Below are positions 14,545-22,365 of a DNA stretch of 35,686 nt, one piece after another (position 1 is the stretch's first letter; each line of letters starts with the position of its first letter). The DNA comes from Alphaproteobacteria bacterium (lineage in GTDB: Bacteria; Pseudomonadota; Alphaproteobacteria; JAEULC01). The stretch is from NCBI GenBank assembly GCA_020846275.1, contig JADLEG010000120.1, positions 1-35,686 on the forward strand, written 5' to 3'. A program made the translations under genes and the position numbers. The notes under the pieces were generated by a model, which saw only the letters and a list, made by a program, of their open reading frames with translations, did not search any database and had not been told where the DNA came from.

Positions 14545-15164
14545 CCCAGGAGTCCGCGGATCTTTCGCGCGCGGTCGCGGATCGCGTCCCATTTCCCGGC
14601 CGCCATTTCCGCGGGCGGCGTCATCCATGAGGCGCCGACGGCGACCACGTTCGGCTGCGCCCGATAGTCCTTCCAGTTCGCCTCGGTGATCCCGCCGGTC
14701 GGGCAGAACAGCAGGTCGGGCAAGGGACCGTGCAGCGCATTCAGCGCCGGGATGCCGCCATTCTGCTCGGACGGGAAGAACTTCAGCACGCGGAATCCCT
14801 CGGCGCGCGCCTGCATCGCCTCGGCCGGCGTGGCGACGCCGGGGATGAACGGCATCCTGCCGCGCCCAGCCGCCTGCAGCATGGCGGGCGTGAAGCCGGG
14901 GCTGAAGGCGAAGCGCGCGCCGGCCGATTCGGCGCGCGCCAGGTCATCTTCCGACAGCGCCGTGCCCACGCCCGCGATCGCGCCGGGAACCTCGCGGAGG
15001 ATCGCCTTCATCGCATCGAGCGCGGCCGGGGTGCGCAGCGTGATCTCGATCACCGGCAGGCCGCCATCGACCAGCGCCTTGGCCAGCGGCACGGCATGCT
15101 CGACGCGCTCGATCACCACAACCGGCACGAAGCCGGCGCGGCGCAGGGTTGCGGCGACGTCCAT
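14541..15164 (-). CDS. eda: 2-dehydro-3-deoxy-phosphogluconate (KDPG) aldolase
   Basis: It cleaves KDPG to pyruvate and glyceraldehyde 3-phosphate, the last step of the Entner-Doudoroff route. The 207-residue protein has the class I aldolase residues at a constant offset of five from E. coli Eda: Glu40 in VIEITLRT, Arg44, and the Schiff-base Lys128 in RVLKFFPSEQNGG. GVGT (65-68), PGVATPAEAM (108-117) and CPTGGITEAN are also conserved. It starts 12 bases after kdgK, so KDG would be phosphorylated and cleaved by products of one mRNA. The broader KDPG/KHG/KDPGal aldolase family shares these residues, so activity on galactonate derivatives is possible. Confidence 0.94.
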   Translation of the reverse strand: MDVAATLRRAGFVPVVVIERVEHAVPLAKALVDGGLPVIEITLRTPAALDAMKAILREVPGAIAGVGTALSEDDLARAESAGARFAFSPGFTPAMLQAAGRGRMPFIPGVATPAEAMQARAEGFRVLKFFPSEQNGGIPALNALHGPLPDLLFCPTGGITEANWKDYRAQPNVVAVGASWMTPPAEMAAGKWDAIRDRARKIRGLLG

Positions 15165-15176
15165 GGGCGGCCTCCT

Positions 15177-16097
15177 TCAGATCGTTGCCGGCATGGCCCG
15201 GCGCGGGATGATCGCGCCGGGATGGCGGATGACGGCGGCGGCAAGGCGATGGCCGGCGCGCGCGGCCTCGATCGGCGCCACGCCGTTCAATCGCGCCGCC
15301 AGGTAGGCGGCGTTGAAGGAATCGCCGGCGGCCGTGGTGTCCACGGGCGTCACCGCCGATTCCGGCACCACCAGCTCGGGCGAAGCGCCGGCGACCAGCA
15401 CGACGGCCGGATCGGCTGCGTCCTTGACCACCACCTCGGCCGGCCCGAGCGTCGCCAGCCGGCGCGCGGCGGCGATCGGCGCGTCGTCGTTCCACAGCGC
15501 GCGCTCGTCGTCGAAGCTGACCAGCGCGATGTCGGTGCGTTTCAGGATTTCCGCCATGGCGGCCCGCGCGGTCGCGATGTCCGGCCAGTTGCGCGGACGG
15601 TAGTTGCTGTCGAAGGCAAGCTGCGCGCCGCCGGCGCGTGCGGCATCGAGCGCGCCCATAAGGACCTGCCGCCCCTCGGCGCCATAGAGCGACAGGCTGA
15701 TGCCGGACAGATAGACGAGGTTGTAGCCGGCGATCGCGTCTACGACCGACGGCGTCTCGGGCAAAGCGAACAGCTCGCGCGCCGGGGCACGGTCGCGCCA
15801 GTAGGAGAAGCGCCGCTCGCCCTGCGCGTCGGTCTCGATCAGGTAGAGCCCGGGCAGCCGGCCGGGCAGGCGGCGCACCTGGCCCGTGCCGACGCCCTCG
15901 GCGCGCCAGGCGGCGAGCATCTTGTCGCTGAAGCCGTCGTCGCCCAGCGCCGTCAGGTAGTCGACCGCGACCCCCAGCCTGGCCATGTAGACGGCGGTGT
16001 TGAGCGTATCGCCGCCGTAGCCGAGCGCGAACAGGCCGCCGTCGCGCGGCGACAATTCCAGCATGCATTCGCCGATCGAGGCGGCGCGCGGCGCCAT
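15177..16097 (-). CDS. kdgK: 2-keto-3-deoxygluconate kinase, PfkB family
   Basis: It phosphorylates 2-keto-3-deoxygluconate to KDPG, the substrate of the adjacent aldolase. The 306-residue ribokinase-fold protein has LGYGGDTLNTAVYMARLG (25-42), the KDG-contacting segment AFDSNYRPRNW (161-171), a phosphate-binding VVKDAA segment and the PfkB signature DTTAAGDSFNAAYLAARL (253-270) with catalytic base Asp259. The GGDTLNTA and NYRPRNW motifs distinguish KDG kinases from ribo- or fructokinases. The ATG at 16097 begins three bases after the usp stop codon; the start and the close packing point to one operon terC-usp-kdgK-eda. Confidence 0.92.
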   Translation of the reverse strand: MAPRAASIGECMLELSPRDGGLFALGYGGDTLNTAVYMARLGVAVDYLTALGDDGFSDKMLAAWRAEGVGTGQVRRLPGRLPGLYLIETDAQGERRFSYWRDRAPARELFALPETPSVVDAIAGYNLVYLSGISLSLYGAEGRQVLMGALDAARAGGAQLAFDSNYRPRNWPDIATARAAMAEILKRTDIALVSFDDERALWNDDAPIAAARRLATLGPAEVVVKDAADPAVVLVAGASPELVVPESAVTPVDTTAAGDSFNAAYLAARLNGVAPIEAARAGHRLAAAVIRHPGAIIPRRAMPATI

Positions 16098-16100
16098 GGC

Positions 16101-16535
16101 TCACTTCACCAGCGTGACGGGGACCGTGCAATGATGGATCACGTCGGTCGCGACCGAGCCCAGCAGCAGACCCAGGGTCGAGCCCAGGCCGCGCGTGCCC
16201 ATCACGATATGGTCGCATTTCAGCTCGGCGGCGAAGTGGGCAATCACCTCGCCGGGCCGGCCGACGCCGATATGGTGGCCGTGGGGAACGCCCTCGCGCT
16301 TGAGCGCCTCGATCGCCGGCGCCAGCGCCTTCATGCCTTCCTCGCGCTGGTAGCCCTTGATGTCGGCGCGGGCGACGAACATGGATACGGCCTGACCCAC
16401 GGGCGTCTGGACGTTGACCAGCTCCAGCCGCGCGTCCGCGCGGCCCTTGACGAGGGCGGCGGCGAATTCCACGGCGCGCAGGGCGTTGGCCGATCCGTCG
16501 ACCGGCACCAGGATGCGGTTGGATGCCGCGCTCAT
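16101..16535 (-). CDS. universal stress protein, UspA family
   Basis: The 144-residue single-domain protein begins NRILVPVDGSANALRAVEFA and ends with the ATP-binding signature GTRGLGSTLGLLLGSVATDV (about 115-134), so it belongs to the nucleotide-binding branch. Such proteins are cytoplasmic dimers linked to stress survival; no specific partner is visible. Its ATG overlaps the stop of terC (ATGA), and kdgK follows after three bases. It is therefore embedded in an operon with a metal-transport-type protein and sugar-acid enzymes. Confidence 0.92.
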   Translation of the reverse strand: MSAASNRILVPVDGSANALRAVEFAAALVKGRADARLELVNVQTPVGQAVSMFVARADIKGYQREEGMKALAPAIEALKREGVPHGHHIGVGRPGEVIAHFAAELKCDHIVMGTRGLGSTLGLLLGSVATDVIHHCTVPVTLVK

Positions 16536-17260
16536 TTCGTTTCCTCCGCGCTCAGATCCTCCACCCCTCGCGCCTTGGCGTGGGCGGCGGCGCGGCGCGC
16601 CAGGATCGTGCCCAGAATGACCACCAGCGCCGCGCCGGCGATGGCTGCCGACCGCTCGGCCCAGAGGCCGCCCGTGGTCTCGACCCAGTGATGCACCAGC
16701 GGATCGCCGGCCATGATGTCGCCGCCGAGCCACCCCAGAAGCCCGGCGCCGGCGGTGACCAGCAGCGGGAAGCGGTTCAGCACCTTCATCAGGAGCTGGC
16801 TGCCGAAGATGATCAGCGGCACCGACATCACCAGGCCGACGACGATCAGCACGATGTCGCCCTTGGCCGCGGCGACGATGGCGATCACGTTGTCGAGGCT
16901 CATGACCACGTCGGCCACCACGATGGTCTGGATCGCGCCCCAGAGGTTGGCCGAGCTCTTGACCTCGTCGCCGTTGCCTTCGTCTTCCGGGACCATCAGC
17001 TTGACGCCGATCCACAGCAGCAGGGCGCCGCCGATCAGCTTAAGGGCGGGGATGGTCAGCAGCCACGAGATGATCGCGCAGAACACCACGCGGACGACCA
17101 CCGCGCCGGCGCTGCCGGCGATCACCGCCTTGTTGCGGTACTTGTCGGGCAGGGAACGGCAGGCGAGCGCGATGACCACCGCGTTATCCCCCGACAGGAG
17201 GATATTGACGACGATGATCTTCAGCAGCCCGTCCCAGAAGGCATAGTCGTAGATCGGCAT
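16532..17260 (-). CDS. TerC-family integral membrane protein
   Basis: The 242-residue protein has about seven hydrophobic segments and two acidic motifs in membrane segments typical of TerC/Alx/YjbE: NILLSGDNAVVIAL (19-32) and VVMSLDNVIAIV. Characterised relatives export manganese or load it onto exported proteins; tellurite resistance is a historical name. The substrate here is unproven. A hydrophilic loop PEDEGNGDEVKSS follows segment three. It is the first gene of the operon terC-usp-kdgK-eda. Its 129-base upstream region shows no clear manganese riboswitch, and I could not find a convincing promoter. Confidence 0.88.
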   Translation of the reverse strand: MPIYDYAFWDGLLKIIVVNILLSGDNAVVIALACRSLPDKYRNKAVIAGSAGAVVVRVVFCAIISWLLTIPALKLIGGALLLWIGVKLMVPEDEGNGDEVKSSANLWGAIQTIVVADVVMSLDNVIAIVAAAKGDIVLIVVGLVMSVPLIIFGSQLLMKVLNRFPLLVTAGAGLLGWLGGDIMAGDPLVHHWVETTGGLWAERSAAIAGAALVVILGTILARRAAAHAKARGVEDLSAEETK

Positions 17261-17389
17261 GGCCCGGCGGCTTTTCCCCTAGCCGATTGAATAGGCGCTG
17301 ATATACCAGCCTTTTGCGGCGAGACTAGCGTCTTGCTCCGGGATTTGCGACCCAAATCGACGCGCGATCCGCCGGGGCCGGAAGGGCGG

Positions 17390-17695
17390 CTAGTTGCGCC
17401 GGACCCGCCGGCTCTCGGCGTCGCGCAGGCAATCGTCCAGCGCGCGGTAATAGCGATCCTCGTAGGCCTGGCGGCGGCGCTCCAGCATGGCCAGGTCGTC
17501 GCCCGGGCGCGGGTCGGTGCGCGGCGGCGGGCCGGCGCGGCGCGCAGCATCGTTGGTGCAATGGCTGTAGGTGCGTCCGCCGTCGAACAGGGTCTGGGCG
17601 CCCGCCGGGCCGGCCAGCGGCGCGGCGAGCATCGCGAGCGGCAGCGCGGCCGCGAGCCCGATGCCGGCTCTCCTCGGCGCGGACGGCGGCGGCAT
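17390..17695 (-). CDS. small secreted protein, unknown function
   Basis: The 101-residue protein has a signal peptide (basic MPPPSAPRRA, then a hydrophobic stretch, cleavage after AGA near residue 34). The short mature domain contains two cysteines (YSHC and DDC) and an arginine-rich helical part: AMLERRRQAYEDRYYRALDD, then CLRDAESRRVRRN. The two Cys residues could form a disulfide. I do not recognise the family. Its ATG overlaps the stop of the DUF2336 gene by one base (TGATG), which implies coupled translation and a possible functional link. Confidence 0.68.
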   Translation of the reverse strand: MPPPSAPRRAGIGLAAALPLAMLAAPLAGPAGAQTLFDGGRTYSHCTNDAARRAGPPPRTDPRPGDDLAMLERRRQAYEDRYYRALDDCLRDAESRRVRRN

Positions 17696-18834
17696 CAATG
17701 GGTCTTCGTGATCTTGCGCGCGACCTTCGACCATGCCGAGGATCGATTGCGCGCGGCCGTGGCGGCGGCGGAAATCGCGGCCATCTGGTAGACGACCGGA
17801 TCCTCGATGGTGCGAACCTCCAGCACGGCCAGCATGACCGGGATGTCGTCCTCGATGATGCCGGCGCGGGTCAACACGCTGCGGCGAAGCTGGACGTCGT
17901 CGTTGAACAGGCGCTGGCGCACGACGTCGCGCGACAGGCTGGTGCGCAGCGAGATCGCCGTCTCGACGAAGTCGTGCTCGCCGGTACACAGCGCGTGCAT
18001 GATGTTCTCGTTCGAGATGCCGCCGCTGTAGGCAAGCTTGCGGGCGAAGCTTTCCGGGGTTTCGTCCGCCGGGACCAGGCTGGGCAGCGTGTCGGCCGCG
18101 GGCGCGGCGGCCGGGGCCGCGGCGGGTTTGGCGCCGCCCGCATCCGCGCCATTGGCCGGCTTCGGCGCGCCGGCCAGGCCCTCGACGATCACCGATTCCG
18201 GCAGGTTCAGGTAGCGCCGCAGGTAGCTGCCGACATGCGCCTTGGCGGCGCGCTCGATTGCCGCGCGGACGTTGTCCGGCAGCGACGGGCGCACGACGAT
18301 GGCGCGCCCGATGGCCTCGTCCTGGCCGTGGCGCTCGACCGCCAGCCGCAGCGCGGCGTCGGACATGGCGGCGCCGGAATTGCCGATCAGCCGGGCGATC
18401 GCGCCGGTGTGGCCGGTTTCGAGCACCGCGTCGGCCACGGCGCTGGAGACGGTCGAGCGCGCCGCGATCGCGGTCGCCTTCGCGGCGTTCGAATCCTTCA
18501 GAAGCTGGATCAAGTCGGTGTCGGCAAGCACGGGGCTGAACTCGAGGATCGGCAGCGAGACGCGCTCGACGTCGCCTGCGAGCGTGCGGGCCACGTCGGC
18601 CGGCAGGTGGGGCGAGCTCGCCACCGCCTTCGCCACCGCCAGGCGCACCGCCTCGATCTCGTCGCGCACGAACCGGCGCAGAATCTCGCCGGCCAGCGCC
18701 CGCTCGCGCTCCGACAGGTCGGCATCGATCAGCCCGGCGACCTTGCCGGCCATCGCCTCGCGCCGGGGCGGCGAACGGTCGAGGCGCAGGGCCTCGACCT
18801 CGCTGGATGTGATGACGGGCCGTTGTCCGATCAT
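17695..18834 (-). CDS. DUF2336-domain protein
   Basis: The 379-residue protein is largely alpha-helical, with HEAT-like repeats: LAGEILRRFVRDEIEAVRLA, HLPADVARTLAGDVERVSLPI, DTDLIQLLKDSN and RPSLPDNVRAAIERA. This matches the DUF2336 domain common in Rhodospirillales and Caulobacterales. An Ala/Pro-rich linker (about 222-250) separates it from a second helical part (ESFARKLAYSGGISNENIMH; LCTGEHDFVETAISLRTSLS). No catalytic motif is visible. Several DUF2336 proteins are linked to cell-cycle or envelope regulation, but the role here is unknown. It is translationally coupled to a small secreted protein downstream. Confidence 0.82.
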   Translation of the reverse strand: MIGQRPVITSSEVEALRLDRSPPRREAMAGKVAGLIDADLSERERALAGEILRRFVRDEIEAVRLAVAKAVASSPHLPADVARTLAGDVERVSLPILEFSPVLADTDLIQLLKDSNAAKATAIAARSTVSSAVADAVLETGHTGAIARLIGNSGAAMSDAALRLAVERHGQDEAIGRAIVVRPSLPDNVRAAIERAAKAHVGSYLRRYLNLPESVIVEGLAGAPKPANGADAGGAKPAAAPAAAPAADTLPSLVPADETPESFARKLAYSGGISNENIMHALCTGEHDFVETAISLRTSLSRDVVRQRLFNDDVQLRRSVLTRAGIIEDDIPVMLAVLEVRTIEDPVVYQMAAISAAATAARNRSSAWSKVARKITKTH

Positions 18835-18948
18835 GATGGAATTTCAGGTTGCAGCGCTGCCGGGGCGGACATTACCGTCAGCAGAATAGCATCCCGGCGC
18901 GCGCCGACAAACGCGAATGGCGCGTTGCCCCCATGGCATGACTGGAAA

Positions 18949-19521
18949 TTAGCTTATCGTGGTCAGCGCGCCGAAGCGCGGCCGGTAGAAGGCGCGGTGA
19001 TAGAGGATCTGCGCCAGCGGCGTGGAGGAGAACCAGTTGCTCACGAAAAACGGCGCGAACTGGTAGAATACCTCCCCGACAATGATCGTTTCGTTTGTGC
19101 GGATGGTCATTTCGGCCGGCAGGGTCGCGGTGCCGTTCGGCACGCCGATCTTGCTTGCCTCGGTGAGCGAGCCGTAGCCCTGCTGCCAGGCGACCTTCTT
19201 GGTCACGCCATCGGGCGCCAGCACGACCGAGGTCACGATCATCCTGCCCCCCGGCGAGAAGGAGAACGGCGTGATGATCGGGGCGATGGCGTCGAACAGC
19301 GCGTTGATCTCGGTGATCGTGATGTCCTCTTCCTGCGCCACGAGGTCGGCCACCGTCGTGGTCACGCGGTCGAGCTTCTGGTTCAAGAGCACGAAGCGCG
19401 AGCATTCGAACCCGCTCATCACCAGGATCAACAGCATGGGCAGGCTGGCCGCGAACTCCGCCACCAGCGCACCGCGCGGGTCGCGCCACAGGCGCGTCAC
19501 GAATTCTCTCAGGCCCCGCAT
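18949..19521 (-). CDS. TadE/TadG-family pseudopilin-like protein (second of pair)
   Basis: The 190-residue protein has the TadE-like N-terminus: a short basic stretch (RLWRDPRGALVAEFAASLP) leading into one transmembrane helix (MLLILVMSGFECSRFVLL), with the Glu at the membrane edge. The periplasmic part (INALFDAIAPIITPFSFSPG, then VVLAPDGVTKKVAWQQGYG) has the TadG-like beta-rich pattern. Such proteins are minor subunits or assembly factors of Tad pili. It starts 12 bases after the upstream TadE-like gene, so the two are co-transcribed. No TadV/TadA/TadC genes are in the window. Confidence 0.82.
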   Translation of the reverse strand: MRGLREFVTRLWRDPRGALVAEFAASLPMLLILVMSGFECSRFVLLNQKLDRVTTTVADLVAQEEDITITEINALFDAIAPIITPFSFSPGGRMIVTSVVLAPDGVTKKVAWQQGYGSLTEASKIGVPNGTATLPAEMTIRTNETIIVGEVFYQFAPFFVSNWFSSTPLAQILYHRAFYRPRFGALTTIS

Positions 19522-19533
19522 CGACGCTGCTCC

Positions 19534-20133
19534 TCAGTAAGGTTCGTTGCGGATGGCGACGCTGGCGCGCAGCGGGAAGCTGTTGACGCCGAAAATCTTC
19601 TGGCCGTAGCCGGCGAACAGCACCCAGTCGTACTTGAGCGTGTAGACGACGATGTCGCCCGGGCCGCCCAGCCCGGCCACGCCCATGTCGGCATCCCATT
19701 GGCCGTTGCCGTTGATGTCGACGAACGACTCGCCGGCGTCGCGCGAGCCGTTGCCGTTGATGTCGGTGAAAGGCTCGGGCTTGCCGATGTCGGCGAAGCT
19801 CGAATACACCTTGGTTTCGATCGTCAGCTTGTTCATGTCGATCAAGCCGATCGTGTTGTCCTTGACGATGCTCTTGATGAAATCCTGGCGGTTCATGCCG
19901 GTCGGGGTGTAGCCGGTGAGGCCCGCGCGCGCGGCTTCGCGGACGGAACCTTCCAGCAGCGTGTTCGCCAGCAGCGTCAGGCCGAGTTCGACCGTCGCCC
20001 AGGCCACGACGAACAGGGCCGGGGCGATGAACCCGAATTCGACTGCCGTCGCGCCATTCGTGTCGCGACGCAGCTTGCGTGGCAGCGCCATCACGACCGC
20101 ACCATCTTGGTTGCTCGCCGATGCGTCCGTCAT
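19534..20133 (-). CDS. TadE-family pseudopilin-like protein with calcium-binding-like loops
   Basis: The 199-residue protein has the TadE signature LRRDTNGATAVEFGFIAP (21-38) followed by a transmembrane helix (to about 57) and a periplasmic domain. Two acidic loops, DINGNGSRDAGE (124-135) and DINGNGQWDADM (139-150), match the DxNxNGxxD pattern of dockerin/EF-hand-like calcium sites. The start is uncertain: ATG at 20133 gives 199 residues, whereas ATG at codon 15 (MALPRKLRR) would give a more typical short TadE leader; neither has a strong Shine-Dalgarno. It heads a two-gene unit and is divergent from the TadG-like gene. Confidence 0.82.
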   Translation of the reverse strand: MTDASASNQDGAVVMALPRKLRRDTNGATAVEFGFIAPALFVVAWATVELGLTLLANTLLEGSVREAARAGLTGYTPTGMNRQDFIKSIVKDNTIGLIDMNKLTIETKVYSSFADIGKPEPFTDINGNGSRDAGESFVDINGNGQWDADMGVAGLGGPGDIVVYTLKYDWVLFAGYGQKIFGVNSFPLRASVAIRNEPY

Positions 20134-20353
20134 AGGCCATTCGTGTTTACGCGCTGTTAAGAGTCGCTCGAAAACCCCGCAAATGCAGGCTAATTCACCG
20201 CTCCAGGGTTAACCCCTATTGCGTGAATTCATGAATTGATAACGAAGAAGCTTAACCTCCGAGCAACCTTTTCCCACCATCGTTCAGGGGGGCATCAGGA
20301 CGATGCCGGCAATGCGCCCGGTTCCTCGGAATCCGGGGCGCGGAGGTTCGGAC
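20134..20353. promoter_or_regulatory. divergent intergenic region of the tadE and tadG genes
   Basis: This 220-base spacer contains two short perfect palindromes, GGGTTAACCC (near 20207-20216) and AATTCATGAATT (near 20225-20236). It is more AT-rich than its surroundings. No promoter matches well enough to place; the palindromes are possible operators for co-regulating both directions. Confidence 0.35.
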
Positions 20354-22267
20354 ATGAGCAAGGCAGGACGCATCGCCACCCTGGTGGCGCGGGGGCGCAA
20401 TCTGTGGACGCGGCTGCGGCGCGATCAGCGCGGCTCGGTCGCGGTTTTCCTGGGCATCGCCCTGGTGCCGCTGGTGGCGGCGATCGGCATCGGCGTGGAC
20501 AGCGCGCGCGGCTATCTCGTGCGCTCGCGCCTCAGCCAATCGCTCGACTCCGCGGCGCTGGCCGGCGGCCGGGTCATGTTCGAAAGCTACCGCGACGCCG
20601 ACGTGCAGATGTACTTCACCTCGAATTTTCCCCAAGGCTACCTCGGCGCCACCGTCACCACGCCTGTCATCACGCCGGACGCCAACAACGAGAACCTGAC
20701 GGTCACCGCGACCGCCACCCTGCCGGCGACCTTCATGCAGATTTTCGGCCAGAGCACGATCACGGTCAAAGCGTCCACGACCATCAACCGCACCAATCGC
20801 GGCATGGAGCTGGCGCTGGTGTTGGACAACACCTACTCGATGGCCTCCAACAGCAAGATGGTCAACCTGAAGACTGCCGCCAATACGCTACTCGACATCC
20901 TGTTCGGCGAGGACGACACGGCCGCCAACCTGACCGTCGGCGTAGTGCCGTTTGTGGCCATGGTGAATGTCGGCGCCCAGCATGCGGACTGGACGGCCGC
21001 CCGGCCCAGCTCTCAGGTGACGATCTCCACCCTGACCCGATCGAGCACGATCACGGGCTCCGCCAGCAGCACGTCGAACCCGCGAACCTACTATGCGTGC
21101 GCAACCGTGTCGGGCAGCGTGATGCCGTTCCGGGACGGCCAGATGGTGGACGTCAGCGGCGCCGCCCAGACCGACTATAACGGCCGCCGGCAGATCCGCC
21201 GCGCCTCGTGGCCGGCTAGCTGCACATCCGCGGCAAACAAGTTCTGGTATGTCATCGACAATCACGGCTCCGGCGGCGATCCGACGACGCCGGCGACGGG
21301 AACGATCATCGCGAAGCTGCCGACGGAAACCTTCACCAACGCCACCTATACGTCGACGAACGGCGCCTGGAAGGGCTGCGTCGAGCAGCGCTTCGACCCA
21401 AGCGATCCCACCGATCCCTGGGATACGACCGGCGCCGAGACCGCGCCCGCCGTGAAGCCGTTCTACAAGGCGTTCGACCCATCCTCGGTCGGAATGCGAT
21501 TCTACGACAGCACGAACAAGGCATTCCACTATCAGTGCACGACGAACAACAGCACCAGCGGGATCAACGGCGGCGCCAACGACTGCGACAATAACTGGGA
21601 CGCGACGCACATCGTCGAGAACGGCGCCCAGACCCAGACCTACAACAATCGCGGCCCCAACAAGGGCTGCGCCGTGCCGATCCTGCCGTTGCAGAGCAGC
21701 CGCGCCGCCGTATCGGCGTCAATCGAGACGATGCAGCCTTGGAACGGCGGCGGCACGAATATTCCGATCGGGCTGGCCTGGGGCTGGCGAGTACTGAGCC
21801 CCAACTATCGCGGCCTGTGGGGGAACCCGACCGTCGGGACGCAGCCCTTCGACTACAACATGGCGCTGATCGACAAGGTGGTCGTGCTGTTGAGCGACGG
21901 TGCGAACACGGCACTCGAAGGCGGGTTGCCGGGCTGCAACGGCAGCCACGGCAGCTACAACTGCGCGCCGAACGAATCCGAGTACACCGGCTACGGCCGG
22001 CTGACCGGCGGCGGCTTCAACACGACGTCGCTCGCCTCGGCGCCGGCGCAGTCGGACTCTCGCGTCACCACCATGTGCACGCTGATGAAGGCGAAGGGAA
22101 TCATCATCTACACGATCATGCTCGAAGAACCCGATCCGGCAATCGGGGCCGTGTTCCAGGGCTGCGCCACCAAACCGGAATATTACTTCCAGGCAACGTC
22201 GGGCAGCCTGAACTCGATCTTCCAGAAAATCGCCAACCAGCTCAGCAACCTGCGCCTGTCGAAATAG
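20354..22267 (+). CDS. TadG-like protein with von Willebrand factor A domain
   Basis: The 637-residue protein begins with a TadE/TadG leader and membrane helix: RRDQRGSVAVFLGIALVPLV (22-41), then GIGVDSARGYLVRSRLSQSL. A long extracytoplasmic region follows with a VWA domain split by insertions. The metal site starts at LALVLDNTYSMASNS (153-167; DxTxS instead of the usual DxSxS) and the late strand is KVVVLLSDGAN. The middle 270-480 is rich in Asn, Thr, Gly and paired Cys, as in surface adhesion domains. TadG anchors or assembles Tad pili. The start at 20354 follows GGAGG by seven bases; an ATG at 20303 is less likely. Confidence 0.87.
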   Translation: MSKAGRIATLVARGRNLWTRLRRDQRGSVAVFLGIALVPLVAAIGIGVDSARGYLVRSRLSQSLDSAALAGGRVMFESYRDADVQMYFTSNFPQGYLGATVTTPVITPDANNENLTVTATATLPATFMQIFGQSTITVKASTTINRTNRGMELALVLDNTYSMASNSKMVNLKTAANTLLDILFGEDDTAANLTVGVVPFVAMVNVGAQHADWTAARPSSQVTISTLTRSSTITGSASSTSNPRTYYACATVSGSVMPFRDGQMVDVSGAAQTDYNGRRQIRRASWPASCTSAANKFWYVIDNHGSGGDPTTPATGTIIAKLPTETFTNATYTSTNGAWKGCVEQRFDPSDPTDPWDTTGAETAPAVKPFYKAFDPSSVGMRFYDSTNKAFHYQCTTNNSTSGINGGANDCDNNWDATHIVENGAQTQTYNNRGPNKGCAVPILPLQSSRAAVSASIETMQPWNGGGTNIPIGLAWGWRVLSPNYRGLWGNPTVGTQPFDYNMALIDKVVVLLSDGANTALEGGLPGCNGSHGSYNCAPNESEYTGYGRLTGGGFNTTSLASAPAQSDSRVTTMCTLMKAKGIIIYTIMLEEPDPAIGAVFQGCATKPEYYFQATSGSLNSIFQKIANQLSNLRLSK

Positions 22268-22280
22268 GCGCGCTCGGCGT

Positions 22281-22355
22281 CCTCATGGTTCGACAAGCTC
22301 ACCATGAGGACGCGAGTTTTGGCGCTCCTCATCCTGAGCCTGTCGAAGGATGAGG
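22281..22355. repeat. pair of palindromic repeats (TTCGACAAGCTCA family)
   Basis: The two hairpins are CCTCATGGT (22281-22289) / ACCATGAGG (22301-22309) and CCTCATCC (22327-22334) / GGATGAGG (22348-22355). Their loops are TCGACAAGCTC and TGAGCCTGTCGAA, which are inverted copies of each other. The pair lies between the convergent tadG-like and RraA-family genes and may terminate both. Confidence 0.75.
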
Positions 22356-22365
22356 ATTGCCTGCC

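Noticed and set aside
17261..17389. Possible yybP-ykoY manganese riboswitch upstream of terC
   Set aside because: This element often precedes terC-type genes, but I could not find its conserved internal loops in the 129 bases upstream; only unspecific stems are present.
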